NCBI GenBank assembly: GCA_016930475.1
Contig: JAFGGR010000228.1
Location: forward strand, 1-5,787
DNA length: 5,787 nucleotides
Source: Clostridiales bacterium
GTDB taxonomy: Bacteria; Bacillota; Clostridia; Saccharofermentanales; Saccharofermentanaceae
Direction: 5' to 3'
Shown in pieces: positions 1 to 4,713 of this stretch. Numbering within the stretch: position 1 is the stretch's first letter; each line of letters opens with the position of its first letter. A program made the translations under genes and the position numbers. The notes under the pieces are model-generated. The model searched no databases and was not told the DNA's origin. It saw nothing but the letters and a program-made list of their open reading frames with translations.

Positions 1-349
1 AATCCGCGGCCATGCGCGCGCCTAAGTCGTGATACTCCTCCGGCGGGCACAGGATCACGGCGGTCCCGCGCTTTGGCGGGTTCAAGCGCTCGCGCTCCTT
101 AAGGACATATGGATAACAACATTCGACGATCGTCCGGACAGTCGCGGTCCGGACGTGCTCTTTCCAGACGCATAACTGTTTCTCATTTAAGAAGCATTGC
201 ATATTATTCAGAACCGGCGTCAGGATATCTGTATATAACGTGACAGGGTCGATCTTTCCCGAGGACAAAAGCTCGAGCACGTATGTGACGGCTTCGGGCT
301 TGCGCTCCTCCTGAAGCAGGCGATCAAAGGTTTCGTAATAAGAATTCAT
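1..349 (-). CDS. B12-binding (corrinoid) domain protein, partial at left edge
   Basis: Reading from ATG 349-347, 116 codons are open to the window edge, so the C-terminus is missing. Residues 1-85 are helical and resemble the cap of MtbC1/CarH-type cobalamin modules, with the E64-H65 pair in a WKEH segment where this class carries a conserved EH. A beta strand (GTAVILC, 95-101) then opens the Rossmann-like B12-binding fold. It is followed by E105-Y-H107-D-L-G110, a variant of the DxHxxG motif whose His ligates cobalt, with Glu replacing Asp. A strong site (GGAGGAG) sits just before the ATG and supports this start. Known role of the family: carrying cobalamin for methyl transfer or for light/B12 sensing. 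There is no DNA-binding domain in front, so a MerR-type CarH regulator is excluded at the N-terminus. Partner and substrate cannot be told. The family call is fairly secure, the function is not. Confidence 0.8.
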   Translation of the reverse strand, partial: MNSYYETFDRLLQEERKPEAVTYVLELLSSGKIDPVTLYTDILTPVLNNMQCFLNEKQLCVWKEHVRTATVRTIVECCYPYVLKERERLNPPKRGTAVILCPPEEYHDLGARMAAD

Positions 350-391
350 GGTCGCTCCTCCATTCTTTTCAAACATCATTCTTTTCTGTTT

Positions 392-397
392 ATTATA
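392..397 (-). promoter_or_regulatory. -10 box for the B12-binding protein gene
   Basis: On the minus strand this reads TATAAT exactly, 42 bases upstream of the ATG at 349. No good -35 hexamer stands 16-18 bases upstream (about 414-420). That zone is instead occupied by the palindrome at 409-422. The promoter may therefore depend on an activator, but this is inference. Confidence 0.5.
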
Positions 398-408
398 TTT
401 TAGTTTCC

Positions 409-422
409 AATGTTACCACATT
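409..422. promoter_or_regulatory. Short palindrome at the -35 zone, possible operator
   Basis: AATGT-TACC-ACATT is a perfect inverted repeat with 5-bp arms and a 4-bp centre. It overlaps where the -35 box of the leftward promoter should be. Arms this short arise by chance often in AT-rich DNA, so the position is the main argument. No regulator family is recognised. Confidence 0.25.
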
Positions 423-551
423 CATTTTTTTGAAAAGCAAGACTACTAATAAATGTCGGAGCGATTGTTTCTCTCCTCCAAATGTTCGATTTTCGTCCAA
501 TATTTGGGGGATCCGAATCACCGCTTTTCCATATACAGGGGTCTCGATTTG

Positions 552-577
552 TGATCATTCATGATCATTCGCGATCC
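552..577. repeat. Degenerate 10-bp tandem repeat with TGATCA palindromes
   Basis: From 551 the sequence reads as three 10-base units, GTGATCATTC, ATGATCATTC and GCGATCCTTA; the first two differ at one position and the third is decayed. The first two units also form an inverted repeat (TGATCA-TTCA-TGATCA, 552-567). The block lies directly after the stop codon of the zinc-ribbon gene. A hairpin is possible, but no run of T follows on either strand, so it does not look like an intrinsic terminator. The rest of the 350-577 gap holds no gene I can support. Confidence 0.4.
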
Positions 578-1108
578 TTACGAACCGAAGAAGCCCCATT
601 TGCCGATCGTTTTGCCGTCCTGCAAGGCTTGAGCACACTTGTACGCATCGATTCCGATCACAATATACCCGGGGATCACGGATATACCGCAGGTGATAAT
701 TCCCAGGATCACCTGCAGTCCGAGAAGAAGAAGTCCTTTGCCGACCTGTCCGTTGATCATTTGCCCGAGTCCGTTCAAAACAAAAACCGACAGCAGGGCT
801 GCGACGATCGGCTGAAGCACCAGCTTGTCCGGTGTAACGCCGCTTGCGTCGTCGTAGGCGTAATGTCCATCATACGCGCCCGTTTGAGCGCTCCCGCTCG
901 TGTCATACGTCGATCGGCCGCTGTACTCAGCCGAATGGTCGCTCCCGGTTCCGTCCGGTGCATCAACGGGACTCGGTATCCTTGCATCGGCAACAAACGT
1001 CGGCGTTACGCCCGGTTGGATCGCGTCGGCAAGCGACGAACCGCATCCCGGGCAGAACTTTTGCTTATCTTCCGCCGCATAACCACACATCCTGCAAATC
1101 TTGCTCAT
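578..1108 (-). CDS. Zinc-ribbon membrane protein with TM2-like C-terminal domain
   Basis: This is a 176-residue protein. Residues 5-22 form a zinc ribbon (C5-x2-C8-x10-C19-x2-C22). Residues 25-95 are a polar, disordered-looking linker rich in Ser, Gly, Asp and Tyr. Residues 97-158 hold two or three hydrophobic segments around LNGLGQMINGQVGKG, which resembles the conserved turn of TM2-like domains (GxGQxYxGxxxxG). The product is probably a small inner-membrane protein with its zinc ribbon in the cytoplasm. Such proteins are common in Firmicutes and have no firm function. The ATG overlaps the stop of the upstream GNAT-like gene (ATGA), and the ribosome binding site AAGGAGGAG is formed by that gene's last codons, so translation is probably coupled. 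A slightly longer open frame on the other strand is rejected because it is Arg-rich and has no domain. Confidence 0.8.
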   Translation of the reverse strand: MSKICRMCGYAAEDKQKFCPGCGSSLADAIQPGVTPTFVADARIPSPVDAPDGTGSDHSAEYSGRSTYDTSGSAQTGAYDGHYAYDDASGVTPDKLVLQPIVAALLSVFVLNGLGQMINGQVGKGLLLLGLQVILGIITCGISVIPGYIVIGIDAYKCAQALQDGKTIGKWGFFGS

Positions 1109-1443
1109 GACTCCTCCTTGATCAGCACCGCGGTATTTTGAAAGCCGTAGTTTCCTTCACCGTATTCTTCCAGGTATTCTTCCGATAAATAATCCTTCAC
1201 TGTCTGAGCCTTGTCCCGGGCCCGAACGAAACCGACCTTCTCGTAGGCCGCGACCGCGCCTTTATTCTTCCCGGATTCCAAATAATAGAAATCCTCGAAA
1301 TCCTCTTGGAATTCCTGCCAATCCGGAGCGGGGCTCCCGGGATAATCCGGCTCCCCCATATGCATTCGGGAGGTGTCGGAAAGGGACAGCCACTCGTACG
1401 TTTTCTTCTTTTCTTCCACGTTTGCGTGTCGGATGCGGATCAT
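1105..1443 (-). CDS. GNAT-family acetyltransferase remnant with internal deletion
   Basis: This is a 112-residue protein. Its N-terminal half (MIRIRHANVEEKKKTYEWL, then LSDTSRMHMGEPDYP and EDFEDFYYLESG) and its C-terminal part (AVAAYEKVGF, then DYLSEEYLEEYGEGNYG) match, from memory of the family, the two ends of a Clostridial GNAT protein of about 180 residues. The central beta4-alpha3 region with the R/QxxGxG/A acetyl-CoA loop is absent, and the ends are joined in frame near residues 56-63 (about 1255-1280). Without that loop it should not bind acetyl-CoA in the usual way. The start at 1443 is chosen because AAGGAG stands 7 bases upstream. An ATG seven codons earlier (1464) would place that site inside the gene. 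It is first in a two-gene unit with the zinc-ribbon protein. It could be a decayed gene kept in frame, a domain reused for another purpose, or an assembly error. Confidence 0.65.
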   Translation of the reverse strand: MIRIRHANVEEKKKTYEWLSLSDTSRMHMGEPDYPGSPAPDWQEFQEDFEDFYYLESGKNKGAVAAYEKVGFVRARDKAQTVKDYLSEEYLEEYGEGNYGFQNTAVLIKEES

Positions 1444-1450
1444 CGGGGTT

Positions 1451-1456
1451 CTCCTT
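1451..1456 (-). promoter_or_regulatory. Ribosome binding site that fixes the GNAT-like start
   Basis: The minus strand reads AAGGAG here, with a 7-base spacer to the ATG at 1443-1441. The alternative ATG at 1464 has no comparable site in front of it, so the shorter protein is preferred. Confidence 0.75.
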
Positions 1457-1506
1457 AACTTCATCGAACAGATCGCGGATTATTTTCGCGAGGAAAAGTT
1501 TTTTTC

Positions 1507-1534
1507 ATTATACCGCACACCGATAATTTGACAA
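1507..1534 (-). promoter_or_regulatory. Sigma-A-type promoter of the GNAT-like/zinc-ribbon unit
   Basis: On the minus strand TTGTCA (1534-1529) is followed after 16 bases by TATAAT (1512-1507). This is five of six and six of six matches to consensus. Transcription would start near 1500, leaving a leader of about 55 bases before the ATG at 1443. It is the best promoter match in the window. Confidence 0.7.
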
Positions 1535-1619
1535 AGACGGCAAAGGATATTTACTCAGAATTTCGCGACACACCTTTTGCTCATCGGATGACTCATTTAT
1601 CGCGGCGCGAATCGTTTTA

Positions 1620-1628
1620 TGGTAGAAT
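1620..1628 (+). promoter_or_regulatory. Extended -10 promoter of the ABC transporter operon
   Basis: TGGTAGAAT fits the extended -10 form TGnTATAAT with one mismatch and lies 35 bases before the ATG at 1664. No clear -35 box stands at the right distance, which extended -10 promoters tolerate. The 1444-1663 gap is thus a divergent promoter region with separate leftward and rightward promoters about 110 bases apart. Confidence 0.45.
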
Positions 1629-1663
1629 AACCCTTAGCGTTTCCCGAAAAGGAGGATCATTCC

Positions 1664-2554
1664 ATGCATTTGCACATTGACGGGTTAGTCAAGAACTACA
1701 AGGATAAAGCCGTACTCAAGGGTGCGACGTTCACCTTCGAGCAGGGAAAGATCTACGGCCTTCTGGGGCGCAACGGTGCCGGAAAAACTACGCTTTTTAA
1801 CTGCATGGCCCGATATCTCGACTTTGACGGCGGTCGCATCGGCCTCGATGCCGATGATCGTGCCGATGATCCGACTGCTTTCTTTGAGGGTGGCGGCTCA
1901 CACGAATACAATGAAAGTGATATCGGTTTTGTTTTCACCCAACCGCATTTACCGGAGTTTCTGACCGGCCGCGAATTCATCAAGTTTTTTATTGAGATCA
2001 ACAGCGAACGAGTCGCAAATCTCCTGACCGTCGACGAGTATTTCCGTCTGGTCGCCTTCGACCCGGCCGACGGCGACCGATTGATCAAGGATTACTCCCA
2101 CGGCATGATGAACAAGCTTCAGATGCTGATTTCTCTATATATCCTGAAACCGCCGGTCATCCTCCTCGACGAGCCGCTCACGTCCTTTGACGTCGTCGCG
2201 GCGCTGGAAGTCAAGAATATGATCAAGTCGATCAAGAAGGATCACATCATTATCTTTTCCACTCATATCCTCGAGCTCGCCCAAGACCTGTGCGACGAGA
2301 TCGTCGTCCTGCACGAGGGCGTCTTGCGCCATATCCCCGCGGACAGTATACATTCTCCGCAATTCGAATCGGACATCATTCGGATCCTTTCGGAAAATAA
2401 CTCGTCCGAAACGGATCCGACAGGATCGAAAAATGCCGCTCCTCTGCCGATCGTCGGTTCGTTAAAAGCGATTGCTCCCTTGGATCAATCGAAAGACGGA
2501 TCCGCGACGGTTTCCGCGAATGAATCAGCGGACGGATCCGCGGAAAAAGAGTAA
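1664..2554 (+). CDS. ABC transporter ATP-binding protein
   Basis: This 296-residue protein is the nucleotide-binding subunit that should drive transport by ATP hydrolysis at the cytoplasmic face. The motifs are in order: A-loop Tyr12, Walker A GRNGAGKTT (35-43), Q-loop Gln93, signature YSHGM (144-148), Walker B VILLDEP (165-171) with catalytic Glu170, D-loop SFD (174-176), and H-loop His201. The YSHGM form in place of LSGGQ is usual in ABC-2-type exporter ATPases, as is the single ATPase domain. Residues about 245-296 are an extra polar tail rich in Ser, Asp, Ala and Lys that is not part of the fold. AAAAGGAGG sits 8 bases before the ATG, so the start is firm. The permease begins 6 bases after the stop, so the two almost certainly form one transporter. 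The substrate cannot be read from the sequence. Confidence 0.93.
   Translation: MHLHIDGLVKNYKDKAVLKGATFTFEQGKIYGLLGRNGAGKTTLFNCMARYLDFDGGRIGLDADDRADDPTAFFEGGGSHEYNESDIGFVFTQPHLPEFLTGREFIKFFIEINSERVANLLTVDEYFRLVAFDPADGDRLIKDYSHGMMNKLQMLISLYILKPPVILLDEPLTSFDVVAALEVKNMIKSIKKDHIIIFSTHILELAQDLCDEIVVLHEGVLRHIPADSIHSPQFESDIIRILSENNSSETDPTGSKNAAPLPIVGSLKAIAPLDQSKDGSATVSANESADGSAEKE
2495..2542 (+). repeat. Repeated 12-bp unit in the ATPase tail
   Basis: GACGGATCCGCG occurs at 2495-2506 and again at 2531-2542, exactly 36 bases apart, so both copies are in the same frame and encode DGSA. Each contains the palindrome CGGATCCG, and a further CGGATCCG lies near 2413-2420. The in-frame spacing suggests that the polar tail grew by duplication and then diverged. 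Confidence 0.5.
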
Positions 2555-2560
2555 GCAAAA

Positions 2561-4249
2561 ATGGGAAAACAAACAACGGCCGGCATCCGGACTTATATCA
2601 CGATGATGATCACCTCTCGAAAAATCTCGACCGCGTCGACCATCAACCGACTGATCCTTTTTTGTCAGCGACTCCCGCTGATCGGACGCCTTGTGCCGGA
2701 TTCATTCTATGGGATCAGTGAGGGGAAGACCGCATTCCTGATCCTCGGCAACCTGTTTCGCCTCAATAAGCGTTTGCTGATCAAGGCGATGTATATCGGT
2801 TTCATGGTCATTTGGGCGTATTGGATCCGGGATATGGCGGGCATGGGCTTTTCGGTTTTCCCGGTCGAATCGATCATGACACTGTTCTTCTTTATGAGTT
2901 TTATCGCGGCACCTCTGAGCTTATCCAAATCCATGAATTTGGATGTCGGCGTGGACCTCATGATCATCGATAAGCTCCGCGCAGATGCCGATGTGTACGT
3001 CCCGGCGCGGATCTTTGAACGGAAGATCATCGATTTTTTCGCGACGATGCCCTTTGCGCTTCTTCTGGCGATCGATAAAAGTTACTCCGTACCGGAAGCG
3101 CTGGCGATCCTTCCGCTGATGACCGCCGCTAAACTTGTCGGCGAGGCGCTGTTCCTGTCGTGTTTCTCATTCTTTCGGCGATTTTCGAAAAAGACCTACA
3201 AGACTGTTTCCTACTGTTTTCTCGGCATCGCCATCGCAGTGCTGATCCTTCCGTTTTTTGTGATCGTTTCCGGAAATCAATTCCCATTCAAACGGGTCGT
3301 TTTTCATCCCGTCTTCGTCGTCGGAACGCTCTTTTTAGCGGCCTTTTCCGTCGTATACATCCGCCGCTACCGACTCTATCGCACCCTCGCCTGGGGGACC
3401 GTAGTCAATTTCAATCTTGCCATGGAAAAGGTGAAGCCGAGGCAAAAAAACCAGCAATTCGGCGACTCCGCCAAATGGAGCAAGGATCTCAAGGACGAAG
3501 ATATCCGCACGACCCGTTTTTCGAATCTGACCGGTTACGCGTTCTTCAACAGAGTGTTCTTTTCCCGTCACCGCAAATTTTTCGGAAAGAAGATCCTGAT
3601 CCGGGTCTGCCTGCTCGCCGGGATCATCATCGGTTTGGTTATAGCTTTGTTGCTTATCAAGAAAGATTTGGGTGAGGAGTTCCCGATCCGGTTCCTTCCG
3701 GTCTGCTTCTTCATCGGTTACATGGTGTCGCTCGGGCGCTCCGCGACCGCGGCGATGTTTGCCAATTGTGACGTGGCGATGCTGAGTTATCCGTTCTACC
3801 GATCCCCGTCCGTCGTCATCCGGAATTTCTACCTGAGGCTCAAGACGATCCTTCTTTATAACGCGCCATCCTTTGCTCTTTTGTTGATCTTCGCGGTCAT
3901 TTTTGATCTGCTGGCACCCTTGATCCAAAGCATACTGGGCGCGCGGGTGCAGTGGACTTTGATCCCCCTCTATGTCGTCACTCTCGTGATGATGTGGATC
4001 TTCTTCTCATTTCATGACCTTTTCATCTACTACATCATCCAACCGTATACCGCGGACATGAGCACCAAGAGTAAACTCTTCTCATTCATTCAGATGGGGG
4101 TCTATTATATTTCGTACATGAACATGCAGCTGACCCATGTGAATATCAACATATATATGCTGATCGTCATCGCCGCCACCCTGGTCTACTTCGTCGTCGG
4201 TCTTCTGGCCATCAATAAGTTTTGTCCCAAGACCTTCCGTCTCAAGTAA
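2561..4249 (+). CDS. ABC-2-like transporter membrane protein (permease)
   Basis: This 562-residue integral membrane protein is the likely channel partner of the ATPase just upstream. By eye it has about twelve hydrophobic segments in two groups of six: roughly 72-92, 98-120, 155-171, 178-204, 216-236 and 246-266, then 347-366, 375-393, 431-456, 464-491, 505-522 and 528-552. They are separated by a charged cytoplasmic-looking stretch of about 80 residues (267-346). There is no signal peptide or ATPase motif. The N-terminal 70 residues are basic and amphipathic, including LPLIGRLVPDSFYGISEGK. That segment recalls a Clostridial permease group always found with an ABC-2 ATPase; this is from memory and not a verified match. 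The binding site is weak (GGAAAAAGAG within the end of the ATPase gene), so translation may depend on coupling. Later ATGs have no better site. Substrate unknown; an exporter is more likely than an importer because no binding protein is encoded. Confidence 0.82.
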   Translation: MGKQTTAGIRTYITMMITSRKISTASTINRLILFCQRLPLIGRLVPDSFYGISEGKTAFLILGNLFRLNKRLLIKAMYIGFMVIWAYWIRDMAGMGFSVFPVESIMTLFFFMSFIAAPLSLSKSMNLDVGVDLMIIDKLRADADVYVPARIFERKIIDFFATMPFALLLAIDKSYSVPEALAILPLMTAAKLVGEALFLSCFSFFRRFSKKTYKTVSYCFLGIAIAVLILPFFVIVSGNQFPFKRVVFHPVFVVGTLFLAAFSVVYIRRYRLYRTLAWGTVVNFNLAMEKVKPRQKNQQFGDSAKWSKDLKDEDIRTTRFSNLTGYAFFNRVFFSRHRKFFGKKILIRVCLLAGIIIGLVIALLLIKKDLGEEFPIRFLPVCFFIGYMVSLGRSATAAMFANCDVAMLSYPFYRSPSVVIRNFYLRLKTILLYNAPSFALLLIFAVIFDLLAPLIQSILGARVQWTLIPLYVVTLVMMWIFFSFHDLFIYYIIQPYTADMSTKSKLFSFIQMGVYYISYMNMQLTHVNINIYMLIVIAATLVYFVVGLLAINKFCPKTFRLK

Positions 4250-4296
4250 TCCATCTCAAGAAATCCATAGTTTTATGTTTATTCACGATTAGTGCC

Positions 4297-4329
4297 ATCA
4301 TTTGATGTCTCTTATATGGTACAAATGAT
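4297..4329. promoter_or_regulatory. Inverted repeat upstream of cupin-hcp, candidate operator
   Basis: ATCATTTG (4297-4304) and CAAATGAT (4322-4329) are perfect 8-bp inverted copies separated by 17 bases. The left copy extends to ATCATTTGAT, itself a small palindrome (ATCA-TT-TGAT). The spacer contains TATATG (4313-4318), a possible -10. The repeat ends about 28 bases before the cupin ATG. Genes for Hcp in Clostridia are often controlled by Crp/Fnr-type regulators that bind inverted repeats, so an operator is plausible. No T-run follows, so it is not a good terminator for the permease gene. Confidence 0.45.
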
Positions 4330-4357
4330 TTATACCGTTTTAAGGAGGTAGAGCCAT

Positions 4358-4669
4358 ATGATCGAACAGGTATTTTCTCTTTCCCGCGAAGACGAAAAAG
4401 CGATCGAGAAGGTGGTTTTCGACGAGAACGTTCACTATATTCACATGGTGTTTCCGAAGAATGAGGGATTGCCGGAGCACTTTTCCAACTCGAATGTATA
4501 CATGACGGTGATCCGCGGTCAATTGTCCATCGGACTCGATGACCAGGAGATCCATGTCTATGATGCCGGAGCATTGCTAAAGATCCCGGTGAACACGAAG
4601 ATGAACGTCAGAAATCTTCATGACGGGACGCTGGAGTTGATCGTCGTCAAGGCGCCGGCTCCGGTTTGA
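4358..4669 (+). CDS. Small cupin-domain protein
   Basis: This is a 103-residue single-domain beta-barrel protein of the cupin superfamily. The two cupin motifs are recognisable. The first runs from about Gly36 to Gly54 with HFSNSNVYMTVIRG, and the second from Gly71 through Pro77 to Asn86 (GALLKIP then NVRN). Of the usual metal ligands only His41 is clear. The Glu of motif 1 is not at its place and the His of motif 2 is Met82, so metal binding is doubtful or differs from the standard form. AAGGAGG with an 8-base spacer precedes the ATG, so the start is firm. hcp begins 44 bases downstream on the same strand with no terminator between, which suggests co-transcription and a role alongside Hcp, but the activity itself is unknown. 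Confidence 0.85.
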   Translation: MIEQVFSLSREDEKAIEKVVFDENVHYIHMVFPKNEGLPEHFSNSNVYMTVIRGQLSIGLDDQEIHVYDAGALLKIPVNTKMNVRNLHDGTLELIVVKAPAPV

Positions 4670-4713
4670 TCCACGCAAAGACCGAATAAAACAAATGAAA
4701 ACGGAGGCTGATA

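Noticed and set aside
482..1141. 219-codon open frame on the plus strand opposite the zinc-ribbon gene
   Set aside because: It is longer than the minus-strand gene but is rich in Arg and Ser with no domain, and has no good binding site. The minus frame has a CxxC zinc ribbon, membrane segments and coupled translation.
1473..1507. Possible terminator: TCGCG/CGCGA stem followed by a T-run on the plus strand
   Set aside because: The stem is only 5 bp with a 9-base loop, and no plus-strand gene lies upstream to be terminated. The T-run is just the AT-rich leader of the leftward promoter.
1528..1533. TTGACA on the plus strand as a -35 for the ABC operon
   Set aside because: No -10-like hexamer stands 15-19 bases downstream. 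The same bases serve better, on the other strand, as the -35 of the leftward promoter.
3335..3928. 197-codon open frame on the minus strand inside the permease gene
   Set aside because: The product is highly charged and low in complexity (Asp, Glu, Arg, Gln), as expected for the antisense of a membrane-protein gene. No start signal or domain is seen.
4250..4357. Intrinsic terminator after the permease gene
   Set aside because: The only inverted repeat has an AT-rich stem, a 17-base loop and no following T-run, so read-through into cupin-hcp cannot be excluded and no terminator is annotated.
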